Origin: Baffinella frigidus
Taxonomy: Eukaryota > Cryptophyceae > Cryptomonadales > Baffinellaceae
Assembly (NCBI GenBank): GCA_026770585.1
Contig: MU646332.1
Span: forward strand, 881,919 to 892,579
Reading direction: 5' to 3'
Length of the DNA stretch: 10,661 bases
Shown here: one piece after another, positions 1-5,290 of the stretch
How the letters are laid out: every line of letters starts with the position of its first letter
Position numbering within the stretch: the first letter of the stretch is position 1
Program-made: the position numbers and the translations under genes
The notes under the pieces: generated by a model
Told to the model about the DNA's origin: nothing
The model's database searches: none
Seen by the model: the letters and a program-made list of their open reading frames with translations, nothing else

Positions 1-60
1 CCTTGGACCACCGCAGAGTCCTGGTATCGGCCTACTGTAGGGCCGTAGGGGGGTGCCCTG
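1..60. mobile_element. Truncated family E foldback element at window edge
   Basis: The first bases (GGACCACCGCAG, then CCTACTGTAGGGCCGTAGG) resemble the interior and second half of the family E elements at 2570-2686 and 4694-4810. The outer arms are missing: the left one lies outside the window and the right one is not recognisable. The similarity to the 2608-2780 region appears to continue past the element to about position 120 (GGGTTCC, GCCTG, GGGGT-GAC), which suggests a duplicated segment rather than an independent insertion. Confidence 0.45.
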
Positions 61-130
61 AGCACACGGGTTCCGCGCCTGGGGTTGACGGACTGTAAGT
101 GCGTGGCGGGGTGCACAGCGGACTGCAGCC

Positions 131-260
131 CTCAACCCTAACCCTTCAACCCTTAACCTTAAACCCTAAACCCTAAACAAAACTGTCTCTCGCTCGCTCG
201 CTCGCTGTTATCCCCCTGAACCATGAACCATGAACCCTAAACCCCAAAACCCTAACCTGG
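131..260. repeat. Degenerate telomere-type CCCTAAA repeats with a CGCT microsatellite
   Basis: Short runs of CCCTAA, CCCTTAA, CCCTAAA and GAACCATGAACC follow each other. The clearest run is at 160-179. A (CGCT)n stretch sits at 186-206. The seven-base CCCTAAA unit is the Arabidopsis-type telomere repeat, known from plants and several algal and protist groups. The copies are too degenerate for an active telomere end. Similar motifs recur as spacers up to about 610 between coding shards. Confidence 0.7.
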
Positions 261-265
261 CACAG

Positions 266-349
266 GTGATTCTCGACTCGCTGACGCTGAATCAGAAGCT
301 CGGAGACGGCCTGGAGGACTATTGGAGCGGCGGCCTCTTTGTCTTGAAG
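266..349 (+). pseudogene. Exon-like shard, beta-helix type (VILDSLTLNQ... GGLFVLK)
   Basis: An 84-base open segment (28 codons) follows a CACAG acceptor-like border and is followed by GT (AAG|GTCTAA). It reads V-I-L-D-S at the start and S-G-G-L-F-V-L-K at the end. A small-residue turn before alternating hydrophobics is what rungs of right-handed parallel beta-helix proteins look like. Telomere-like CCCTAAA sequence flanks it on both sides, so it would be an exon with telomere-like introns. The length is a multiple of three with phase 0 at both ends, as for several other shards here. There is no start codon. Whether it is a live exon or a relic cannot be told from sequence alone. Confidence 0.4.
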
Positions 350-422
350 GTCTAAACCCCAACCGTTTTGTCTTGAAGGTCCCAACCTCACACTCGATGA
401 GCGGTTTCCCTGCCTTCTTCAG

Positions 423-482
423 AAAGCTTGGAGTGGACCAGACGGTGCGACGGCCTTTGCCTCGCGTGCCCCCGCGGCGCAG
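423..482 (+). pseudogene. Exon-like shard with good splice borders (KAWSGPDGATAF...)
   Basis: A 60-base open segment (20 codons) follows a pyrimidine-rich acceptor (CCTTCTTCAG) and is followed by a consensus donor (CAG|GTGAGA). It reads K-A-W-S-G-P-D-G-A-T-A-F and ends P-A-A-Q. The splice borders are the best in the left part of the window. The peptide is not clearly a beta-helix rung and I do not recognise a family. The exact length and phase 0 agree with the neighbouring shards at 266-349 and 618-695. Confidence 0.35.
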
Positions 483-617
483 GTGAGAAAGGGGACTAAA
501 CCCTAAACACTTTACCCCAGACAAGGTGATCCAGGAGACCTAAACCCTAAACACTGAACCCAAAACAAGGTGATCGATCAAGGGCACCTAACCCCCAAAC
601 CTCAAACCCGAACCAAG

Positions 618-695
618 GTGATTAAGGGGACGTGTGTGGCAAACGACTGCGTCTTCTACTCCCAGCGCGGCTCAGGCGTTGTGGTCACCCGCCAG
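618..695 (+). pseudogene. Exon-like shard, beta-helix rung (NDCVFYSQRGSGVVVTRQ)
   Basis: A 78-base open segment (26 codons) lies between AAG and a donor CAG|GTAATG. It starts V-I-K-G-T-C and ends N-D-C-V-F-Y-S-Q-R-G-S-G-V-V-V-T-R-Q. The pattern of N-x-C-x-F, then a glycine-rich turn, then G-V-V-V is typical of parallel beta-helix (PbH1) repeats found in pectin-lyase-fold proteins. The VI start matches the shard at 266. Further short copies of the same exon start, AAGGTGAT, occur near 517 and 564. A near-identical second copy of the last 59 bases lies at 829-887. Confidence 0.5.
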
Positions 696-697
696 GT
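639..697 (+). repeat. Direct repeat, copy 1 (pairs with 829-887)
   Basis: Fifty bases at 639-688 are identical to 829-878, and the following nine, including the CAG|GT border, differ at two positions. The repeat covers most of a beta-helix-like shard, so it is a duplicated exon. The stretch between the copies (698-828) is AT-richer, has no CCCTAAA runs and carries a small duplication of its own around 710-745 (ATTATCAAAGTC / ATAATCATCAAG). Confidence 0.85.
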
Positions 698-829
698 AAT
701 GCAATAATTATCAAAGTCGGAAATTCGATAATCATCAAGATGGATAAAATTGTACCAGAGCCGTTACCTTCATCCGTGTTTGATTTTGTTTCTGGAGCCA
801 ACTTCCCTGCACACCGCGCTACCCTCAAG

Positions 830-885
830 CAAACGACTGCGTCTTCTACTCCCAGCGCGGCTCAGGCGTTGTGGTCACGCGTCAG
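830..885 (+). pseudogene. Second copy of the NDCVFYSQRGSGVVVTRQ exon shard
   Basis: This is the duplicate of the 640-695 segment. It follows CTCAAG and is followed by CAG|GTTTCT. The reading frame N-D-C-V-F-Y-S-Q-R-G-S-G-V-V-V-T-R-Q is kept, with two base changes near the border, both silent or conservative at the protein level (ACC to ACG, CGC to CGT). Substitutions at third positions only would fit recent purifying selection, but two sites are too few to prove it. From 886 to 1264 I see no other gene; there is a small CAAGTCGGCAA duplication at 1134-1160. Confidence 0.45.
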
Positions 886-1264
886 GTTTCTGCCGACGCC
901 CTTCTTATTTATTAATCGCGAGCCTAGACCACACAGTGGGCTACGAAGGGAACCCTGGTTGGATGTCAACCACACTCCCTCCTTCTTTTTTATCTGACCT
1001 TTTCCGGTAGGTAGGACTTGGCCGTTCTTGATTTGCCAAATTGCAGCCTTGGGGATTTTGTTTTGTACCATGAAACTCGAAACGGTGCGTTTAAAGAAAT
1101 TACGACCTTATGCATAAGAGCCTTTTTAAATTCGCCAAGTCGGCAATTCGGCAAGTCGCGAGCAGCCAAGTCCTACCAGAGCAGCTCTCTTCCTCTCGAG
1201 CCTGGAAATGAGTGGCCCGGCAGACTGCGAGTCAGTGTGTCCCACGCCCCATCACGTATTTCAG

Positions 1265-1306
1265 CTTGCGCGTGTACTCATCCGGGGCGGGTTCGTTGTC
1301 GTCACG
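1265..1306 (+). pseudogene. Short exon-like shard (LARVLIRGGFVVVT)
   Basis: A 42-base open segment (14 codons) follows ATTTCAG and is followed by ACG|GTACC. It reads L-A-R-V-L-I-R-G-G-F-V-V-V-T. The last part, G-G-F-V-V-V-T, parallels G-S-G-V-V-V-T of the shards at 618 and 830, and the DNA is similar there, so it looks like a diverged copy of the same rung. The following 300 bases hold no gene: they contain a 14-base duplication (CGGTTCAGTCACCT at 1321 and 1341) and a duplicated GGGCGTGTTGGGGTTA at about 1560 and 1600. Confidence 0.35.
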
Positions 1307-1632
1307 GTACCAAACTTGCGCGGTTCAGTCACCTGTCGTACGGTTCAGTCACCTTCACTGTTCTTGGCGTTTCGCCTCCAGCCAGCCAAGGCATCTCGAG
1401 GAGGGTACACATGCTGGCCGTCCTGGTTGTGATGCGATTCGTCGCGCGTATTCTCTCACTTACGGGCAACAATCAGCCGTAATCGCCGATCGAGACACGC
1501 CATTTGGTGTACCACGGCAGGGTCTTGCTGCGCTCCGATTCATCGCCTTGCTTCCTCTGGGGCGTGTTGGGGTTACTCAAGCTCGCGCTTTCTCTCGGGG
1601 CGTGTTGGGGTTAACCAAGGTCTCTCTTGCAG

Positions 1633-1728
1633 GGGAACGCGGTTCTGGAGCGGTGCACCATCACAGAGTGCGGGCACTACGGCATCGGCGCCGACGGCCC
1701 TTCTGTCGTTGTCGACTGCCGCCAGACG
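1633..1728 (+). pseudogene. Exon-like shard, clearest beta-helix rung (ERCTITECGHYGIGADG)
   Basis: A 96-base open segment (32 codons) follows a strong acceptor (TCTCTCTTGCAG) and could end at ACG|GTGCCC. It reads G-N-A-V-L-E-R-C-T-I-T-E-C-G-H-Y-G-I-G-A-D-G-P and then S-V-V-V-D-C-R-Q-T. The V-x-x-x-x-C-x-I-x-x-C-x-x-x-G-I-x-x spacing is a textbook PbH1 parallel beta-helix rung. Such repeats build extracellular or carbohydrate-active solenoids (pectate-lyase fold, NosD-like). If the donor is not used, the frame runs on without a stop into the heptamer array to 1899. Pieces of this exon recur at 1956, 2093, 2171 and 2303. Confidence 0.55.
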
Positions 1729-1745
1729 GTGCCCTGCCCCACCTT

Positions 1746-1926
1746 AGGGTCCAGGGTCAAGGGTCAAGGGTCAAGGTTCGAGGGTCAAGGGTCAAGGGTC
1801 AAGGGTCAGGGGTCAAGGGTCAAGGGTCAGGGGTCAAGGGTCAAGGGTCAGGGGTCAAGGGTCAAGGGTCAGGGGTCAAGGGTCAAGGGTCAAGGGTGAG
1901 AGGTGAAGGGTGAAGGGTGAAGGGTT
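1746..1926 (+). repeat. GGGTCAA heptamer minisatellite
   Basis: About 25 tandem copies of a seven-base unit, GGGTCAA, with a regular variant GGGTCAG. From about 1794 to 1885 the variants are arranged as a higher-order 21-base unit (two GGGTCAA and one GGGTCAG). The last copies turn into GGGTGAA/GGTGAGA. The unit differs from the TTTAGGG telomere heptamer mainly in the bases between the G runs. The G-rich strand is on top, so G-quadruplex formation is possible. The array directly abuts the beta-helix exon shard ending near 1728. Confidence 0.9.
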
Positions 1927-1955
1927 ACTTATCCGCAGCGGTTGTTCCCCCCGCC

Positions 1956-2000
1956 CTTCTGTCATTGTCGACTGCCTCCAGACGGTGTCTTGCCCCATCC
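1956..2000 (+). pseudogene. Partial copy of the SVVVDCRQT exon end
   Basis: CTTCTGTCATTGTCGACTGC, then CTCCAGACGGTGTCTTGCCCC, closely matches 1701-1740, the 3' part of the 1633 shard plus its downstream border. The preceding CCGCAGCGG...CCCGCCCTTCTG also resembles the GGCGCCGACGGCCCTTCTG before it. It keeps S-V-I-V-D-C but lacks the upstream rung, so it is a broken duplicate placed between two heptamer arrays. Confidence 0.5.
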
Positions 2001-2020
2001 GATAACGGTGTTGGGGTTTT

Positions 2021-2092
2021 GGTTCAGGGTTCAGGGTTCAGGGTGCAGGGTTCAGGGTTCAGAGTTCAGGGTTCAGGGTTCAGGGTTCAGGG
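2021..2092 (+). repeat. GGGTTCA heptamer minisatellite
   Basis: Ten tandem copies of GGGTTCA with few changes (one GGGTGCA, one AGAGTTCA). It has the same seven-base period as the 1746 array and the telomere-type repeats, but a different unit. The same unit returns at 2154-2172 and 2224-2246. It separates two broken copies of the 1633 exon shard. Confidence 0.9.
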
Positions 2093-2150
2093 CAGACGGT
2101 TCGTGCTCCACCTTACACTCTCCGCGCCCTCGCGGCAGGGGAACACGCTT
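2093..2150 (+). pseudogene. Scrambled pieces of the 1633 exon shard
   Basis: CAGACGGTTCGTGCTCCACC resembles the exon end and downstream border (CAGACGGTGCCCTGCCCCACC), and GCGGCAGGGGAACACGC resembles the acceptor and exon start (TTGCAGGGGAACGCGG). The two parts of the exon are present in reversed order relative to 1633-1740, as expected at the joint of tandem copies whose middle was lost. Confidence 0.35.
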
Positions 2151-2170
2151 TGGGGTTCAGGGTTCAGGGT

Positions 2171-2212
2171 TCTATTATTGTCGACTGCCGCCAGACAGTA
2201 CCTTGCCCCACC
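2171..2212 (+). pseudogene. Partial copy of the VDCRQT exon end
   Basis: TATTGTCGACTGCCGCCAGA followed by CAGTACCTTGCCCCACC is a third copy of the 1709-1743 segment. It follows GGGTTCA heptamers directly and is followed by GGATTTAGGG, so it is again embedded in telomere-like sequence. Confidence 0.5.
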
Positions 2213-2302
2213 GTAGGATTTAGGGTTCATGGTTTCAGGGTTCGGTTAATCCAGTTTTAAAATTCACGAAGCTGCTCAGATTAGCGCGATGTCTGGCTGC
2301 TA

Positions 2303-2338
2303 ATGTCGCCTGCCGCCAGACGGTACCCTGCCCCACCT
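2303..2338 (+). pseudogene. Partial copy of the DCRQT exon end
   Basis: ATGTCGCCTGCCGCCAGACG then GTACCCTGCCCCACC is a fourth copy of the segment at 1709-1743. Here the border reads ACG|GTACCC, a better donor than the first copy. It lies next to a minus-strand shard at 2383-2416, so shards of both orientations meet here. Confidence 0.45.
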
Positions 2339-2382
2339 GAGGGGCACGCTCAACGATAAACCCTGAAGGGGAGGGGGAGTAC

Positions 2383-2416
2383 CGACGACGTGAGCGAAGT
2401 CGTCGATGCCGACGAT
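2383..2416 (-). pseudogene. Minus-strand shard IVGIDDFAHVVG
   Basis: On the minus strand this reads I-V-G-I-D-D-F-A-H-V-V followed by a G|GTACT border, matching the plus-strand shards at 2926-2959 and 3074-3107. The minus-strand similarity continues downstream to about 2345 and matches plus-strand 3251-3296 (CTCCCCCTCCCCTT then AGGGTTTATCGTT), so an inverted duplicate of exon plus intron start is present. Confidence 0.45.
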
Positions 2417-2444
2417 GGTACATGCACGCATCGGTGCATGTACC
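2417..2444. repeat. Perfect 11-bp hairpin GGTACATGCAC
   Basis: GGTACATGCAC at 2417-2427 pairs perfectly with GTGCATGTACC at 2434-2444 around a six-base loop. It abuts the inverted IVGIDDFAHVVG shard. It may mark the junction where that segment was inverted; no transcription terminator role can be claimed. Confidence 0.6.
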
Positions 2445-2493
2445 ACTACTCTCAAGCCGTGCGGTCCCGCAGCACCCATCAAGTCAACGACTA

Positions 2494-2526
2494 AGTAGGG
2501 TTCAGGTTTAGGGTTTAGGGTTATGG
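2494..2526. repeat. Short TTTAGGG block
   Basis: Three or four degenerate heptamers (TAGGGTTCAGG, TTTAGGGTTTAGGG, TTATGG). They have the G-rich strand on top, opposite to the CCCTAAA blocks at both window ends. Confidence 0.7.
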
Positions 2527-2569
2527 ATTAACGCACCCCCCTGTACGCGTGCCCGTGGTGTCGCGCGTA

Positions 2570-2686
2570 CAGAGGTACCTCGCTCATAAGGAAGCGCACC
2601 CCCCCCAGGACCACCGCAGGGCCCGAAGCATAGCCCTACAGTACGGTCCTAGGAGGAGGCGGTTTCTTATGAGCGAGGTACCCCTG
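2570..2686. mobile_element. Family E foldback element, copy 1
   Basis: A 117-base element whose ends are CAGAGGTACCTCGCTCATAAG and the reverse complement CTTATGAGCGAGGTACCCCTG. TA stands immediately outside both ends. Inside are a C-run on the left, a G/A-rich counterpart on the right and a CCTAC/GTAGG-rich centre, so almost the whole unit can fold into one hairpin. No coding capacity. TA flanks and long terminal inverted repeats fit a Stowaway/mariner-like MITE, but no transposase is present and the TA could be part of the repeat. The other full copies are at 3703, 4041 and 4694. Confidence 0.75.
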
Positions 2687-2874
2687 TACGTCCTCGCGTG
2701 TCAGAGCAACGCGTGGTAGGGACAATGCGGGTTCCCGCCTGTATCTGGGGTGACTGTGTCGGAGTTCGCCCGCCACAATATCGGCAAAAATCAGGTATAT
2801 ACGTCTTGGAACAACCAGTAATTAGATACGGAACGTAGTCGGATACTGAAGCTGTGTGGTCCTGTGGAACGCAG

Positions 2875-2959
2875 AGTGTCAAGGACTGCAAGTTCGAGGA
2901 CTGCGACTCGCGAAACGGCGCGAGAATCGTCGGCATCGACGACTTCGCTCACGTTGTCG
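2875..2959 (+). pseudogene. Exon-like shard, beta-helix type (SVKDCKFEDCDSRNGARIVG...)
   Basis: An open segment follows ACGCAG and ends at G|GTACGC. It reads S-V-K-D-C-K-F-E-D-C-D-S-R-N-G-A-R-I-V-G followed by I-D-D-F-A-H-V-V. The V-x-D-C-x-F-x-x-C pattern is again a PbH1 rung. The length is 85 bases, so one border is probably misplaced by a base or the phase changes here. Its second half recurs at 3074-3107 and, inverted, at 2383-2416. Confidence 0.5.
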
Positions 2960-3073
2960 GTACGCTCCCTTTCGTTTCGTGGTACTAATTGGTGGATTGC
3001 TGATACACGGACATGTAATTAACCGACGTATCCACCGGATCCCAAACCATAAACCCGATCGGCGATCGAATCG

Positions 3074-3107
3074 ATCGTCGGTATCGACGACTTGGCACAC
3101 GTCGTCG
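3074..3107 (+). pseudogene. Partial copy IVGIDDLAHVVG
   Basis: Reads I-V-G-I-D-D-L-A-H-V-V with the same G|GTACGCCC border as 2926-2959. The upstream half of the exon is absent; the preceding GATCGGCGATCGAATCGATC is a small direct/inverted repeat of GATCG. The CACCCTA array begins 17 bases downstream, in what would be the intron. Confidence 0.45.
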
Positions 3108-3124
3108 GTACGCCCTCTCCTCCT

Positions 3125-3234
3125 TCACCCTACATCCTACACCCTACACTCTACACCCTACACCCTACACCTTACACCCTACACCCTGCACCCTCCACCC
3201 TGCACCCTACACACTGCACACTGCACACTACACA
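3125..3234. repeat. CACCCTA heptamer minisatellite
   Basis: About fifteen tandem seven-base units, CACCCTA with variants CACTCTA, CACCCTG, CACCTTA and, at the end, CACTGCA. It is the fourth heptamer type in this region and has the C-rich strand on top, unlike the arrays at 1746 and 2021. It starts next to the donor-like border of the 3074 shard. Confidence 0.9.
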
Positions 3235-3250
3235 TTCTTGCGCACGAATC

Positions 3251-3305
3251 GTCGCACACTCCCCCTCCCCTTTAGGGTTTATCGTTTAGCGTTTAGAGTT
3301 TAGGG
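3251..3305. repeat. Segment matching inverted 2345-2380, then TTTAGGG-like heptamers
   Basis: CTCCCCCTCCCCTTTAGGG followed by TTTATCGTTTAGCG matches the reverse complement of 2345-2380 with few changes. The following GTTTAGAGTTTAGGGG continues as degenerate telomere-like heptamers. A short GCACGAATCGTCGCAC just upstream resembles the IVGIDD shard with its middle deleted. Confidence 0.6.
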
Positions 3306-3411
3306 GTATCCCTCAAGTGGCGAGGGGGTCCAAATAAACCCCCTGCGGTCCTAGGCAGGTCCTAGGCCCTACGGTAGGGCGTATGCGCCTACTCGCCACT
3401 CCAGGGGTATC
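3306..3411 (+). repeat. Family F foldback element, copy 1
   Basis: Outer arms GTATCCCTCAAGTGGCGAG and CTCGCCACTCCAGGGGTATC pair with small irregularities. Inside are a first hairpin (GGGGG...CCCCC around 3325-3345) and a second longer one, TAGGC...GCCTA, which encloses GCCCTACGGTAGGGC (3366-3380). The unit can therefore form a closed three-way junction. No ORF. The core shared with copies at 5689 and 8838 is AGGCAGGTCCTAG...GCCCTACGGT. Mobile element, cruciform-forming repeat and structured RNA are all possible. Confidence 0.7.
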
Positions 3412-3702
3412 ATACTAGCCTCAACCACACGAGCAAGAGCGCATCGTCGGCAGTTGGGTGGTGCTGATGGTGCATGTATGTGCGAGTGTGGACAAACTCG
3501 ACTTCTTGCTAAAACTGGCCAATTCGTCTTAATCAAATCAAAATAGACCGCAAGGTCAAATTTGACCTTCCTCCACCCCCCCATTCGCAGACGAAGGCCA
3601 CGACTCGTTACTGCAGGAATAAACTCGAGAACCGCCTTCGTGCGGGCAGTGGCGGTCGCAGGGCACCCGCCGTGGTTCCAGAGTGCTTGCCTCTGGACCC
3701 TA
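3412..3702. other. No gene recognised
   Basis: Mixed-composition sequence with no convincing ORF. AT-rich around 3490-3560, including two GGTCAAATTTGACC-like motifs that resemble the first inner hairpin of family F. A GCGGGCAGTGGCGGTCGCAGGGC stretch follows near 3640. Confidence 0.5.
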
Positions 3703-3824
3703 CAGCGGTACCTCGCTCATAAGAAAGCGCCCACCCCCTAGGACAATCTTAGGGCCCTACATGTAGGCGTGGGCCTCGGTAGGGTCCTAGGAGGAGGCAC
3801 TTTCTTATGAGCGAGGTACCCATG
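3703..3824. mobile_element. Family E foldback element, copy 2
   Basis: Ends CAGCGGTACCTCGCTCATAAG and CTTATGAGCGAGGTACCCATG, with TA outside both. The arm continues as AAAGCGCCC/GGCACTTT. The centre contains CTTAGGGCCCTACATGTAGG and GGTAGGGTCCTAGG. Same design and size as copy 1; the arms carry private changes, so the copies are not a recent burst. Confidence 0.75.
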
Positions 3825-3854
3825 TACGGTGGTCCTAGGGGAGGGGCAGGGTCG

Positions 3855-3936
3855 TATCCCTTAAGTGGCGAGCGGGTCATATTTGACCCGCAGCAGGTCG
3901 AGGACAGAGTGATGGGCAACTCGCCACTTAAGGGAG
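3855..3936. repeat. Family F foldback element, short copy 2
   Basis: Arms TATCCCTTAAGTGGCGAG and CTCGCCACTTAAGGGAG are almost perfectly complementary. The first inner hairpin is CGGGTC ATATTT GACCCG. The GCCCTACGG core of other copies is missing, which makes this a deleted version of about 82 bases. It is bracketed by GTCG and GGTCG, which could be a short target duplication but is not convincing. Confidence 0.65.
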
Positions 3937-3950
3937 GTCGAGGATGGAGT

Positions 3951-4002
3951 CCTAGGAAGGGCCCGCGTGCCCTTCCTTAGGTGGCGCCCAACGCGCGTTG
4001 GG
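3951..4002. repeat. Two adjacent hairpins
   Basis: CCTAGGAAGGGC (3951-3962) pairs with GCCCTTCCTTAGG (3969-3981) with one bulged base. Directly next to it CCCAACGCGCGTTGGG (3987-4002) is a perfect 16-base palindrome. No T-run follows, so a terminator role is not supported. Confidence 0.6.
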
Positions 4003-4040
4003 TGGCAGGATCAAGTAATAAATATGGTGTAAATTATTTA

Positions 4041-4170
4041 CAGGGGTACATGTACCTCGCTCATAAGAAACTGCCCCCCCCCCTACATGTAAGACCACCA
4101 TAGGGCCATAGGCATAGGCCTACTGTAGGGTCCGAGGGGGGGGCGGTTTCTTATGAGCGAGATACCCCTG
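4041..4170. mobile_element. Family E foldback element, copy 3
   Basis: Ends CAGGGGTACATGTACCTCGC and GCGAGATACCCCTG, with TA outside both. The left arm has an extra ACATGT inside GGTACC compared with the other copies. Then CTCATAAGAAACTGCC is followed by a C-run and, on the right, a G-run. The centre CATAGGCATAGGCCTACTGTAGGG is shared with copy 4. Confidence 0.75.
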
Positions 4171-4693
4171 TACGCCGACACGCCGGGCGCGTCCCAGTGA
4201 GCGAGTGTGCTCCGGCGGGGGGGGGGGGGCTTCCTCCAGCGTAGCTTCCTCCAATGGCTGCGGTCGGGGACTGTGTGCCCCCCCTTCGGGTGGGGACTGT
4301 AAGGGGGAAGCCTAGCTCTGCATCACTCGGGGTGGCCGACTCTTCTCAAGATGGCATGCTGGATGTACGGTACAAACCCGTCTACTTTGGAGCGGGAAAG
4401 AGCCCGGGCTCACCAAATTGTTGAGCCCAAATACAGTGTACATGTACATAGTGCTGCCCAACGCTCGCCACAAGTGTTACACTTAAGTCCCCCGTAGGGC
4501 CAGGCTCCTACAGAGGCTTAAGACCGTCAACTTAGATGCTACAGGGATAACTCCTCTAGCTCCGGCTGAGTGCCCTCCAGTACGTCTCTCTCTCTCTCTA
4601 CTTTACTACTCCCGGCAGGGAGTCATAAGTAGGGTGGTCCTGGTGCTACAGGGTAACCCCTGCAGCGACACGCGCCACCTAACATGGCCACTA
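4171..4693. other. No gene recognised; poly-G run and short repeats
   Basis: Contains a 12-base or longer G run near 4219-4230, a duplicated CTTCCTCCA (about 4232 and 4247), two GGGGACTGT repeats near 4265 and 4293, the TGTACATGTACA palindrome near 4437, a CT microsatellite at 4585-4599 and a hairpin ACTCCC GGCA GGGAGT at 4608-4623. CTACAGGG...CCCCTGCAG near 4649 looks like the tips of a family E element with everything between deleted. No convincing coding segment. Confidence 0.5.
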
Positions 4694-4810
4694 CAGGGGT
4701 ACCTCGCTCATAAGAAACTGCCCCCCCCCCAGGACCACCGTAGGGCCCTAGGCATAGGCATACTGTAGGGTCCTAGGGGGAGGCAGTTTCTTATGCGCGA
4801 GGTACCCCTG
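4694..4810. mobile_element. Family E foldback element, copy 4
   Basis: The best-paired copy: CAGGGGTACCTCGCTCATAAG at the left and CTTATGCGCGAGGTACCCCTG at the right, TA outside both. Pairing continues through AAACTGCC / GGCAGTTT, a C-run and CTAGGACC/GGTCCTAG, so each arm spans about 50 bases around a roughly 20-base loop. Such a near-complete hairpin could be processed to small RNAs if transcribed. Confidence 0.8.
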
Positions 4811-4876
4811 TATGTACTCTCGAGCTTCAGGTACCACGGCACTGCTCACATGCTAGCCCCGCACAGCACTTAGGAA

Positions 4877-5064
4877 GCGCTCTCTACCACACGAGGCTAA
4901 CCAGGCGAACAGAATAAAACCCGGGGGCTGTACAAGTAGGGCCTATCCGCAAGTGATTTATAACCGACCGACCGCTGAGCGGTCGGTAACGTGTTCATTT
5001 CCCTACAAACCTTTAAAAGTCCCTTTTATTCTGTTCGCCTGGGTAGCCTCGTGTGGTAGAGCGC
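4877..5064. repeat. Large inverted repeat, 41-43 bp arms
   Basis: The left arm (4877-4919) and right arm (5024-5064) are reverse complements with few differences (key motif TTTTATTCTGTTCGCCTGG, then TAGCCTCGTGTGGTAGAG). The spacer carries a perfect 21-base palindrome with a one-base centre, ACCGACCGCT/AGCGGTCGGT (4967-4987). TAGCC...GTGGTAGAGCGC resembles the D-arm/A-box of tRNA genes, but no tRNA fold follows, so this might be a tRNA-derived repeat. Weaker complementarity may extend outward (GCTAGC, TCGAG). Confidence 0.7.
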
Positions 5065-5290
5065 CCTGCTGCGCGCCTCGAGCTAGCGCCTCGTATCCCG
5101 TGCAGGGATTCCCCTGTAGGTCTTACTTACTGAACCACGGCATCGTGCCGGGGTACATCCACTTTCCGCCTTCTACCGCCAGCTAAAGTACATGTAAACT
5201 GTATGCCCTAAGATCTCGCTACCCCTCCCGACTAAACGCATCCTCCAACCAAACCCCAGCACAACTCGACAACCCTCTGCCTTTCTACAG

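Noticed and set aside
1212-1913. A single 233-codon gene across 1212-1913
   Set aside because: The frame mixes unrelated parts, including heptamer repeats, and its start is not supported; the exon-shard reading explains the coding-like pieces better.
1746-3234. CRISPR array
   Set aside because: The repeats are seven-base tandem units without spacers and the sequence is eukaryotic.
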